Origin: Pseudomonas kairouanensis
GTDB lineage: Bacteria; Pseudomonadota; Gammaproteobacteria; Pseudomonadales; Pseudomonadaceae
NCBI RefSeq assembly: GCF_004682055.1
Contig: NZ_QUZU01000001.1
Location: 372,001-436,000, forward strand
DNA length: 64,000 nt
Direction: 5' to 3'
The translations under genes and the position numbers were made by a program. How positions within the stretch are numbered: position 1 is the stretch's first letter; each line of letters opens with the position of its first letter. Under the pieces are notes generated by a model. It saw only the letters and a list, made by a program, of their open reading frames with translations, was not told the DNA's origin and did no database searches. Of this stretch, positions 37,118 through 44,356 are shown in pieces.

Positions 37118-37213
37118 AAATGTGGGAGGGGGCTTGCTCCCGATAGCGGTGGGCCAGTCAACCAATACAGTGACTGACACTCTGCCATCGGGAGCAAGCC
37201 CCCTCCCACATTT
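37118..37213. repeat. REP doublet (REPIN), GGGGGCTTGCTCCCG type
   Basis: Inverted copies of AAATGTGGGAGGGGGCTTGC at both ends of 96 bases, after the DsbA-like gene and 28 bases before a sigma-54 promoter. Confidence 0.92.
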
Positions 37214-37240
37214 GTTTCTCATTGTTCTTGAGATAAACGC

Positions 37241-37256
37241 TGGCCCGTCCCTTGCA
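37241..37256 (+). promoter_or_regulatory. Sigma-54 promoter of the arginase-fold operon
   Basis: TGGCCCGTCCCTTGCA matches TGGCACG-N4-TTGCW, with GG and GC exactly 10 bases apart. Start of transcription would be near 37267, leaving a leader of about 26 bases with AAGGGGGA before the TTG start. No enhancer sequence could be recognised; the REP doublet lies just upstream. Confidence 0.75.
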
Positions 37257-37292
37257 GTGACCCCCTGAAGCCATAAAGGGGGAACCTCTGCC

Positions 37293-38213
37293 TTGAACAT
37301 TCTCGACCTCGACCACAGCCTCACCAGCCAGGCACCCATTGCCCGGCGCTTGGCCAGCGGCCGGGCCACGCGCCTCGACCTGCTGGACCTGGGCCCCAAA
37401 CTGCGTTTGTGGTCCACCGAAAAAACCTGGAAGGCTTTCGCCGAACGCCTGGCCCAACGCCCCCGGCCGGTGGATGCGCGGCCAGAGATCCTGTTTGTCG
37501 GCTCCGGTGATTACCACCACCTCACACCGGCCTTTCTTGCCGATCTCAAAGAGCCCATCAGCCTGATTCACTTCGACAACCACCCCGACTGGGTGCGCTT
37601 TGCGCCCAAGCTCCACTGTGGTTCGTGGGTCAACCGCGCGCTGAAGATGCCGGCGATCAAACGCATCGTCACCCTTGGGCCCTGCAGCGATGACCTGCAC
37701 AACCCGCAACTGCGTGGCGGCAACCTGGGCGCCCTCAAGCGCGGGCATTTGCAGCTGTTTCCCTGGCAGCATCCGCCGTCGAAAGTCTGGGGCCGGGTAG
37801 GGGATGGCGCCGGTCACCGGCAGCAGGAAAACCACCTGCACTGGCGCAACCTGGCGGAGGTGGACTGGGCGGCGTTTCTTGACCAAATGATCGCCAGCCT
37901 GCCCACCGAAGCGATCTGGATCACCATCGACAAGGACGTACTCGCCAGCGAAGACGCCGCTACCAACTGGGACCAGGGCGGCATGCGCCTGACTCACCTG
38001 CTGCAAGCCCTGCGAGCGTTGGCGGCGCGTAAACGCATCATCGGTATCGACGTGTGCGGCGAGTTCGCAACACCGGCGTTCAGCAATGCATTCAAGCGCT
38101 GGGAGGCCAAGTCCGATCAGCCGCCGCCAGAGCGTTGGAGTGCCCAGGACCTGCAACGCAATGCCGCCACCAATCAAGCCCTGATCGACCTGTTTGAGGA
38201 GCTGTTCCCGTGA
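37293..38213 (+). CDS. Arginase/agmatinase-fold protein of unknown substrate
   Basis: A 306-residue protein with a divergent ureohydrolase metal site: GSGDYHHLT (about 70-78, like GGDHS), HFDNHPDW with Asp95, His97 and Asp99 (like DAHxD), and TIDKDVL with Asp213 and Asp215 (like SxDxDxxDP). These would hold two metal ions and hydrolyse a C-N bond, perhaps in a guanidino or amidino compound. Overall sequence is far from arginase or agmatinase. The start is TTG at 37293 behind AAGGGGGA; no better start is in frame. The stop overlaps the GTG of a small transporter gene by 4 bases. A sigma-54 promoter precedes it. Confidence 0.7.
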   Translation: MNILDLDHSLTSQAPIARRLASGRATRLDLLDLGPKLRLWSTEKTWKAFAERLAQRPRPVDARPEILFVGSGDYHHLTPAFLADLKEPISLIHFDNHPDWVRFAPKLHCGSWVNRALKMPAIKRIVTLGPCSDDLHNPQLRGGNLGALKRGHLQLFPWQHPPSKVWGRVGDGAGHRQQENHLHWRNLAEVDWAAFLDQMIASLPTEAIWITIDKDVLASEDAATNWDQGGMRLTHLLQALRALAARKRIIGIDVCGEFATPAFSNAFKRWEAKSDQPPPERWSAQDLQRNAATNQALIDLFEELFP

Positions 38214-38590
38214 CCCTGACCGTGGTGTTGCTGGTGGCGTTTTCCATCGTGCTCGATGTGATCGGCCAGTTGTGTTTCAAGCTCGGCCTGGACCGCTTGC
38301 CCGAATTGGAAGGCGGCTTTCGCCTGAATGCGTTCTGGGGCCAGGTGTTCAATGCGCCGTTGCTGTGGGCGGGGATCGGCGCTTATGCCGTGGAGTTTTT
38401 CGTGTGGCTCGAAGCCTTGTCCCGCGCACCGTTGAGCCTGCTGTTCCCGGCGGCTGCGCTGGCGTATTGCGGGGTGGTGCTGGCGGGCAAGGTGGTGCTG
38501 GGCGAGACCGTCAGCCGCCGCCGTTGGCTGGGAACGTTGGTGATTACCTTGGGTGTGATGTTGGTGGCGATTGCGGGGAGTCAGGCATGA
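38210..38590 (+). CDS. Small EamA/SMR-like membrane transporter subunit, first of pair
   Basis: A 126-residue protein with four hydrophobic helices, the size of an SMR-type drug/metabolite transporter: SIVLDVIGQLCFKLG in helix 1, VWLEALSRAPLSLLFPAAALAY, and a last helix ending VAIAGSQA. A GTG start overlaps the TGA of the arginase-fold gene, and the stop overlaps the ATG of the next gene. The pair resembles heteromeric small transporters. Direction and substrate are unknown, but coupling suggests it moves the substrate or product of the enzyme. Confidence 0.8.
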   Translation: MTLTVVLLVAFSIVLDVIGQLCFKLGLDRLPELEGGFRLNAFWGQVFNAPLLWAGIGAYAVEFFVWLEALSRAPLSLLFPAAALAYCGVVLAGKVVLGETVSRRRWLGTLVITLGVMLVAIAGSQA

Positions 38591-38979
38591 GTACGCAGAC
38601 GTGGTTGCACGGGCGTTTCGGCACCGTTGTGCTGTGGGCGTTGCTGATCTGTACCGAGAGCGCCGGCCAGCTGTTTACCAAGGTGGCCGGGGACCAAGTG
38701 GGGCAGATGGATTTCAACTGGCAGTGGCTGGGGGAGGTGGCGCGCAACCCCGGCATCCTGGCGGCGATTGCCAGCTACATCGGCGCGTTTTTCGTGTGGA
38801 TGCTGATCCTGCGGCGCAGCAGTTTGTCCCTGGCGTTTCCGCTGAGCTCGCTGGTGTTTGTGGTGGTGCTGCTCGGTTCGTGGCTGGGGCTGGGGGAACA
38901 TATCAGCCCGCTGCACTGGGTGGGGGTGGCGGTGATTATTGGTGGGATTGCGCTGCTAGCGGAGGGCGAAGAAAACTGA
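38587..38979 (+). CDS. Small EamA/SMR-like membrane transporter subunit, second of pair
   Basis: A 130-residue four-helix protein: VLWALLICTESAGQLFTKVAGDQ, then AIASYIGAFFVWMLILRRSSLSLAFPLSSLVFVVVLLGSWLGLGE and a last helix. The helix 1 Glu-Ser-Ala-Gly-Gln-Leu contrasts with Leu-Asp-Val-Ile-Gly-Gln-Leu in its partner, so each carries one acidic residue in helix 1 as in SMR pumps. The 4-base ATGA overlap with the first subunit suggests equal synthesis and an asymmetric dimer. Confidence 0.8.
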   Translation: MSTQTWLHGRFGTVVLWALLICTESAGQLFTKVAGDQVGQMDFNWQWLGEVARNPGILAAIASYIGAFFVWMLILRRSSLSLAFPLSSLVFVVVLLGSWLGLGEHISPLHWVGVAVIIGGIALLAEGEEN

Positions 38980-39000
38980 TTCCAACCTTGAAATGCAATC

Positions 39001-39095
39001 AAATGTGGGAGCGGGCTTGCTCGCGAATGCGGTGGATCAGTCAAAGATGTATTGACTGACACTCCGCATTCGCGAGCAAGCCCGCTCCCACATTT
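39001..39095. repeat. REP doublet (REPIN), GCGGGCTTGCTCGCG type
   Basis: Inverted copies of AAATGTGGGAGCGGGCTTGC at both ends of 95 bases between convergent genes. Confidence 0.92.
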
Positions 39096-39108
39096 TGATC
39101 CAGTTGAA

Positions 39109-39879
39109 TCAGTTGAATTTGTAGCTGATGGCCGTCTGTACTTGGCCTTGGTTCACATCGCCAGTTTCCTTGACGATGCTGCTATTGGCCGCCGAACCCA
39201 TCAGGTGCACCCAGCTGGCACTGGTCAGCAACGACCAGTCAGACGCCAGCGGAAACTCGAAGCTTTGCGTCAGCGTGAGGTTCTGGAAACCCGCGCGGGC
39301 GTTATAGGGCTTAAAGCCCGAGGCCGCAGACTCATTGGCGTCTACGCCGAAATAGGTCTGTGTCTGGCGCGAATCGGCAAAGTTCGCTGCCAGGCCGCTG
39401 CTGCCGATGATGCCGCCCCCCAGCGGGTATCCGAGTTCACCGCCGACCTTACCCAGCGCGCCGCTCTGCGAATGCCCGCCGCCAACGGCTTGGCCCACCC
39501 GCGCATACACGCGCCAAAAGTCGGCCGGGGCGTACTGGATGAAACCGCCCGCTTCGGCCATGTCCGACACATTGCGCAGTCCTTGCAGTGAGCCATTGGA
39601 GGTGCGGCCCTGGAGGTAATTGAGATACGGGCCAGCGGTAAAGCCATTGCTGTTCAGCGCACTCCAGGTCAGGCCGTCATCGGTACTCAGGCTGACAGCG
39701 CCCCAGTCCAGGTCCACATAGGGCACGGGACGCGTTTCGTAGCGGCTGCCGGTCGGGTCATGGGGTTGATAACTGACGCCCGCGCCGACTTCCCCGGTGA
39801 TCGGGTCGGCCTGAACGGTGCTGCAATAGCCCCACAGCCCAAGCAAACCGGCGAGTACAGCAGAAGTGACGTTGCGCAT
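39109..39879 (-). CDS. MipA/OmpV-family outer membrane protein
   Basis: A 256-residue beta-barrel with signal peptide (MRNVTSAVLAGLLGLWGYCSTVQA) and terminal SYKFN. Strands such as GEVGAGVSYQPHDPTGSRYETRPVPYVDLDWG and TAGPYLNYLQGR follow the MipA/OmpV pattern. Members form outer membrane barrels, some scaffolding lytic enzymes and PBPs. The ATG at 39879 has GAGAAGGAAA upstream; longer frames lack a signal peptide. A 7-bp inverted repeat (TTCGCGC/GCGCGAA, 39903-39922) is in its leader, and the TTGTAGC sites of the next operon lie about 75 bases upstream. Confidence 0.8.
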   Translation of the reverse strand: MRNVTSAVLAGLLGLWGYCSTVQADPITGEVGAGVSYQPHDPTGSRYETRPVPYVDLDWGAVSLSTDDGLTWSALNSNGFTAGPYLNYLQGRTSNGSLQGLRNVSDMAEAGGFIQYAPADFWRVYARVGQAVGGGHSQSGALGKVGGELGYPLGGGIIGSSGLAANFADSRQTQTYFGVDANESAASGFKPYNARAGFQNLTLTQSFEFPLASDWSLLTSASWVHLMGSAANSSIVKETGDVNQGQVQTAISYKFN

Positions 39880-39952
39880 GGAGCGGTTTCCTTCTCGGGA
39901 CATTCGCGCATGAACGCGCGAAGCGCCCCGCTGGCGCAAGCACTCATCTTGT

Positions 39953-39978
39953 TTGTAGCAAGCTACAAAAATTGTAGC
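39953..39978. promoter_or_regulatory. Three alternating TTGTAGC half-sites, candidate enhancer
   Basis: TTGTAGC (39953-39959), GCTACAA (39962-39968) and TTGTAGC (39972-39978). The first two make the perfect palindrome TTGTAGCAAGCTACAA, and the last two a 7+3+7 palindrome. They are about 90-115 bases before the expected start of the sigma-54 promoter at 40042, the usual place for an NtrC-type activator, and also lie in the mipA upstream region. Confidence 0.6.
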
Positions 39979-40041
39979 TGCCACGACACATATCCTCCGC
40001 CAGATCACGCAAAACCCCAGCCCCGCTGGGCCAGGCCCACT

Positions 40042-40057
40042 TGGCACACTCCCTGCT
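40042..40057 (+). promoter_or_regulatory. Sigma-54 promoter of the HAD-aminotransferase operon
   Basis: TGGCACACTCCCTGCT fits TGGCAC-N5-TTGCT with the GG and GC elements 10 bases apart and one mismatch in the -12 block. Transcription would begin near 40068, 39 bases before the HAD gene. Confidence 0.75.
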
Positions 40058-40106
40058 CTACCCCTGGGGCAAGCGCACACAGCGCGCTCCTCCAAGGTAA
40101 ACACTG

Positions 40107-40808
40107 ATGATCCACTGGCATATCGTGTGTGACTTCGACGGGACCATTACCCCCACCGATGTCATCGACAACGTCCTCCAACGCTTCGCCGGCCCCGAGT
40201 GGGAAACCATCGAACAGGAATGGCTGGATGGGCATATCGGTTCGCGCGAATGCCTGAGCCGCCAACTGGCGCTGATCAAGGCCACACCCGCCGAGTTGCT
40301 GGCGTACTTCGACAGCGTCGAGATCGACCCCGACTTCCCCGACTTTGTCGATCACGTCATGGGCCTGGGCGCCACCCTCGAAGTGGTCAGCGACGGCATT
40401 GAGCAAGGCATCGCCCGCATCCTGTCGCGCCACTACGTGACCCTGCTGCCGATCCTCGCCAACCGCCTGCGCCAGGTCGATCAGAACAGCTGGCGCATCG
40501 ACTTCCCCTATTCCAGTGATGCCTGCCGCGCCGCCTCCGGCAACTGCAAGTGCAAGTCCACCCCACGCAACAAACGCGTGCTGGTGATCGGCGATGGCAA
40601 GTCCGACATGTGCGTGGCTTGCACCGCTGATTTTGTGTTCGCCAAAGGCAGCCTCGCCGACTACTGCGTGGCCAACCAGATTCCCCATGCGCGCTTCGAC
40701 ACCTTTGCCCAAGTGCCTGCGCTGCTGGCCCAACTGCCCCAGGGCATTGCCGCCAACGCCACCTCCTTTACTGCTGCCGACAACCAGGAACTCTTCCACC
40801 ATGTCTGA
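40107..40808 (+). CDS. MtnX-like HAD-IB phosphatase
   Basis: A 233-residue HAD-superfamily hydrolase. Motif I is CDFDGTITPTD with nucleophile Asp9 and Asp11; motif II is VVSDGIEQ; motif IV is VIGDGKSDMCVA with the metal Asp pair. The cap region is like MtnX, the 2-hydroxy-3-keto-5-methylthiopentenyl-phosphate phosphatase, but no methionine salvage genes are nearby, so a different phosphorylated substrate is likely. Three Cys lie close together (ACRAASGNCKCK, about 140-152). It is the first gene behind a sigma-54 promoter and overlaps the aminotransferase start by 8 bases. Confidence 0.85.
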   Translation: MIHWHIVCDFDGTITPTDVIDNVLQRFAGPEWETIEQEWLDGHIGSRECLSRQLALIKATPAELLAYFDSVEIDPDFPDFVDHVMGLGATLEVVSDGIEQGIARILSRHYVTLLPILANRLRQVDQNSWRIDFPYSSDACRAASGNCKCKSTPRNKRVLVIGDGKSDMCVACTADFVFAKGSLADYCVANQIPHARFDTFAQVPALLAQLPQGIAANATSFTAADNQELFHHV

Positions 40809-42195
40809 TATCCGCATCGCTACCGCCGAAGACCAGATCCTTCTGGATAAAGAAGCCAAGTACTGCTCCTACGGCGACACCGTTCACTACATCGAGCCGC
40901 CGCGTATTTTCAGCCGTTGTGAAGGCTCCTACGTGTGGGACACCGGAGACCAGGCCTACCTCGACCTGCAAATGTGGTACTCGGCGGTCAACTTCGGCTA
41001 TGCCAACCCGCGCCTGAACAATGCGCTGAAGCAGCAGATCGATACCCTGCCGCAAATCGCCAGCCAGTACCTGCACAAAGGCAAGATCGAGCTGTCGGAA
41101 ATGATCGCCGTGGACGCCAAGAAGAAATTCGGCCTTGACGGTCGTGTGCACTTCAACGTCGGCGGTTCCCAGTCCATCGAAGACTCCCTGAAAGTGGTGC
41201 GCAACGCCACCAACGGCAAAAGCCTGATGTTCGCCTTCGAAGGCGGCTACCACGGCCGCACCCTCGGTGCCTCGTCGATCACCTCCAGCTACCGCTACCG
41301 TCGCCGCTACGGCCACTTCGGTGAGCGCGCGCAGTTCATCCCGTTCCCGTACCACTTCCGCGGCCCTAAAGGCATGACCAAGGAAGAATACGGCAGCCAC
41401 TGCGTGCAGCAATTCGCCCGTCTGTTCGAGACCGAATACAACGGTGTGTGGGACCCCAAAGTCGGCTCCAGCGAATACGCCGCGTTCTACGTCGAGCCAA
41501 TCCAGGGCACCGGCGGCTACGTGATCCCGCCGATGAACTTCTACCGCGAGCTCAAGCATGTACTCGACCAGCACGGCATCCTGATGGTCAGCGATGAAAT
41601 CCAGATGGGCTTCTACCGCACTGGCAAACTGTGGTCCATCGAGCACTTCGACGTGCAGCCGGATGTGATCGTATTCGGTAAGGCACTGACCAATGGCTTG
41701 AACCCGTTGGGCGGTATCTGGGCCCGTGAAGAGTTGATCAACCCGAAGATCTTCCCACCAGGTTCCACCCACTCCACCTTCGCCTCCAACCCTCTGGGCA
41801 CGGCGGTAGGCCTGGAAATGTTCAAGATGACCAACGAGGTCGATTACGGCGCGATGGTCATGGCCAAGGGCAAATACTTCCTCGAAGGCCTGCAAGACCT
41901 GCAAAAGCGCTTCCCGATTATCGGCGACGTGGACGGCCTGGGCCTGGCGCTGCGCTGCGAAATCTGCGGCCCGGACGGCTTCACCCCAGACAAGGCGACC
42001 CTGGACTACATGGTGGAGGAAGGCATGAAAGGCGACATGATCGTCGATGGCCAAAAACTCGGCTTGATCCTCGACGTGGGCGGTTACTACAAGAACGTGA
42101 TCACCCTGGCGCCGTCCCTGGAAATCAGCTACCCGGAAATCGACCTGGGCCTGAAGCTGCTGGAGCAACTGCTGGTGCGGGCAACCCAGCGGTGA
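40801..42195 (+). CDS. Class III pyridoxal-phosphate aminotransferase
   Basis: A 464-residue fold-type I enzyme. The SDEIQMG segment (Asp265) and FGKALTNGLNPLGG with the PLP Lys294 are the class III signatures; EGGYHGRTLGASS binds the cofactor. It would move an amino group between an amine or omega-amino acid and a keto acid. The start at 40801 is inside the end of the HAD gene, and the stop overlaps the GTG of the hydrolase gene by 4 bases, a tight coupling that implies one pathway. The true substrate is unknown. Confidence 0.88.
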   Translation: MSDIRIATAEDQILLDKEAKYCSYGDTVHYIEPPRIFSRCEGSYVWDTGDQAYLDLQMWYSAVNFGYANPRLNNALKQQIDTLPQIASQYLHKGKIELSEMIAVDAKKKFGLDGRVHFNVGGSQSIEDSLKVVRNATNGKSLMFAFEGGYHGRTLGASSITSSYRYRRRYGHFGERAQFIPFPYHFRGPKGMTKEEYGSHCVQQFARLFETEYNGVWDPKVGSSEYAAFYVEPIQGTGGYVIPPMNFYRELKHVLDQHGILMVSDEIQMGFYRTGKLWSIEHFDVQPDVIVFGKALTNGLNPLGGIWAREELINPKIFPPGSTHSTFASNPLGTAVGLEMFKMTNEVDYGAMVMAKGKYFLEGLQDLQKRFPIIGDVDGLGLALRCEICGPDGFTPDKATLDYMVEEGMKGDMIVDGQKLGLILDVGGYYKNVITLAPSLEISYPEIDLGLKLLEQLLVRATQR

Positions 42196-43070
42196 GTCAG
42201 GTTGAGATCGACCTCGGTGAAGGTGATGCCGGTTTCGTTCTCGGTGAAGGTCCGGTCGGGATCCTGTTGATCCACGGCCTGACCGGCACTCCGACGGAAT
42301 TGCGCCAGGTTGCCAAGGGCCTGGCCAAGGCGGGTAACTGCACGGTGTATGTGCCCACGTTGGTTGGGCATTGCGGCGATAACAGCGACCTGCAGGCCAC
42401 CGGCTGGCGCGACTGGTACGAAGGCGTGCGCAAGACCTTTGTGCAGATCAGGCAGCGGCATGCGCAGGTGTTTGTCGGTGGTTTGTCCATGGGCGCAGTG
42501 ATGTCGATGTACCTGGCCTCGGAGCATCCGGGCCAGGTTGCCGGGTTGTTGATGTACTCCACCACGCTGAAGTACGACGGTTGGAGCATCAGCAAAATGG
42601 CGTTCATCACGCCACTGCTGATCCGCATTCCGTTTGGGGTACGGCTGTTTCGATTCACCGAAAAGCCCCCCTACGGCATCAAGAACGAACGGCTGCGGGC
42701 CATTGTTGAACGGCAGATGAAAGAAGGCCAAAGCAGCGAGGCGGGCTTGCTGACGATGGAAGGCGTGACCGTGCGTGAGTTGCACTGGATGAACGCGGTG
42801 GTCAAGAAACGCATGCCGTCGATCAACGTCCCGGCGCTGGTGCTGCACTCCATTGAAGACGACATCACCAGCCGCTGGAATGCCGATTACGTGGAGCGCC
42901 ACCTCGGTGGGCCGGTGACCAAGATCCTGCTGGACAACTGCTACCACATGATCACCGTCGACCTGCAATACCGGCGGGTGATCGAGTTGAGTGCTGAGTT
43001 CGTCAAACACCTTGCTCCGTCTTCCTGGCCGGCGCAGGTCGATGTTGGTTTACAGGCGATGGCGGGCTGA
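42192..43070 (+). CDS. Alpha/beta hydrolase, carboxylesterase/monoacylglycerol lipase-like
   Basis: A 292-residue cytoplasmic hydrolase like Est30 esterases: LLIHGLTGTPTELRQVAKGLA (oxyanion), the GLSMGA elbow with Ser99, VLHSIEDDITS carrying the acid, and a late NCYHMITVD His. The GTG start overlaps the aminotransferase stop. A lid region (about 125-185) is long and basic. It could hydrolyse or transfer an acyl group on the pathway product. A REP doublet follows, and this may end the first transcript. Confidence 0.85.
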   Translation: MSQVEIDLGEGDAGFVLGEGPVGILLIHGLTGTPTELRQVAKGLAKAGNCTVYVPTLVGHCGDNSDLQATGWRDWYEGVRKTFVQIRQRHAQVFVGGLSMGAVMSMYLASEHPGQVAGLLMYSTTLKYDGWSISKMAFITPLLIRIPFGVRLFRFTEKPPYGIKNERLRAIVERQMKEGQSSEAGLLTMEGVTVRELHWMNAVVKKRMPSINVPALVLHSIEDDITSRWNADYVERHLGGPVTKILLDNCYHMITVDLQYRRVIELSAEFVKHLAPSSWPAQVDVGLQAMAG

Positions 43071-43103
43071 CAGCCAACCGAAATTGTCCGCCGACCTCAG
43101 TTT

Positions 43104-43198
43104 AAATGTGGGAGCGGGCTTGCTCGCGAATGCGGTGTATCAGTCAACACATTCATTGGCTGAACCACCGCATTCGCGAGCAGCCCGCTCCCACATTT
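43104..43198. repeat. REP doublet (REPIN), GCGGGCTTGCTCGCG type
   Basis: Inverted copies of AAATGTGGGAGCGGGCTTGC, one G missing in the right arm (GAGCAGCCCGC), between the hydrolase and acyltransferase genes of the same direction. Confidence 0.9.
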
Positions 43199-43231
43199 GA
43201 TCGGCGATCGTCATAGAAGGACGGGAAATAC

Positions 43232-44356
43232 GTGATCACGACGCAAGCCTTCCCCACTATCCGGGCCATCCAGCGCAGTGACTGGAACGACTGCTTCCCC
43301 GGTGCCCTGGAGGACTGGGACTACTACGGTGCCGTGGAAAACGCCGCTATCGCTGATTTCCAGTGGCGTTACCTGGCGGTCTATGAAAACGGAACGTTGG
43401 TGGCCGTGGCGGCCGCGTTCATCACCCATTACCGCCTCGACACCACGGTGTCGGGCGCCGGCAAACGTTTGACCGAACGCGTAGAGCGGCTGTGGCCGGG
43501 GCTGTTGCAACTGGGGCTGTACGCCATCGGCTCGCCGGTGGCCGAGCGCTGCGATGCCGGTTTTGCCAGCGGCATGCCTGAAGCGCGTCGTCCGTTGTTG
43601 CTCAAGCATCTGCTCGCTGCCGCACGCCAGGATGCCGACGACTTTGGCATCGGCTTGCTGGCGGTCAAGGACGCACCGAGCAACGACCCGCATTGGGCGG
43701 CCAGCTGCCGCGCCGCTGGCTTCCAAAACATGCCGAGCCTGCCCACGGGCGTGCTGCCGTTGCCTTACGGTTCGGTAGACGCCTACTTGGGTTCACTGGG
43801 CAAATCCACCCGCAAGGACTTGCGCCGCAAGCTGCGCGCACCGGGGCCGGCGGTGGAGTGGCGGCGCAACATCGACGATGTGTTGCCCCAGATCCTGCGC
43901 CTGTACGAAGCCACGCTGGCCCGTGCCGAGTTGCAGTTTGAACGCCTGCCTGCCGGCTATTTCACCGGCGTGCTCGAACGCCTTGGAGAACGTGCCGTGT
44001 GTGTTCTTTACTGGGTGGACGAGCAACTGGTGGCGTTCAACCTGCTGCTGGTGGACGAGCACCGCCTGGTGGACAAGTTCTTCGGGCATGACGTCGAGTT
44101 CACCCGCGACTACAACCTGTACTTTCGCAGTTGGCTGACCAATGTCGACTACTGTATTGAGCACAATATTGCGCTGTACGAGTGCGGACAGGCCGGGTAT
44201 GCCAGTAAGCTGCGCCTGGGCTGCGAGTTCCAGGGCAACCGGGTGTTTTTCCGGCACCGCAACCGGCTGGTCAACGGCCTGCTCACGCTTGTAAAACTGT
44301 TTATTCGACCGGATCGTTCCGACCCTGCCATGGCTGCTGCGATAAGCGAAACCTGA
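43232..44356 (+). CDS. FemAB/BioF2-like GNAT acyltransferase
   Basis: A 374-residue protein with two GNAT-like halves. The C-terminal half has the FemAB/BioF2-like blocks LGSLGKSTRKDLRRKLR, LYEATLARAELQFERLP, and YLYFRSW-like NLYFRSWLTNVDYCIEHNIALYECGQAGYASKLRLGC. Such enzymes form amide bonds using acyl or aminoacyl donors. The GTG start at 43232 has GAAGGACGGGA upstream. It touches the kinase gene (1-base overlap), so sensor genes and acyltransferase are co-translated. Confidence 0.75.
   Translation: MITTQAFPTIRAIQRSDWNDCFPGALEDWDYYGAVENAAIADFQWRYLAVYENGTLVAVAAAFITHYRLDTTVSGAGKRLTERVERLWPGLLQLGLYAIGSPVAERCDAGFASGMPEARRPLLLKHLLAAARQDADDFGIGLLAVKDAPSNDPHWAASCRAAGFQNMPSLPTGVLPLPYGSVDAYLGSLGKSTRKDLRRKLRAPGPAVEWRRNIDDVLPQILRLYEATLARAELQFERLPAGYFTGVLERLGERAVCVLYWVDEQLVAFNLLLVDEHRLVDKFFGHDVEFTRDYNLYFRSWLTNVDYCIEHNIALYECGQAGYASKLRLGCEFQGNRVFFRHRNRLVNGLLTLVKLFIRPDRSDPAMAAAISET

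Noticed and set aside
37214..37292. Guanidine riboswitch before the arginase-fold operon
   Set aside because: The leader is only about 26 bases after the sigma-54 start, and I found no paired ACGR loops.
40107..42195. Methionine salvage function for the MtnX-like phosphatase
   Set aside because: No mtnA, mtnB, mtnC or mtnD genes in the window; the neighbours are aminotransferase, hydrolase and regulators.
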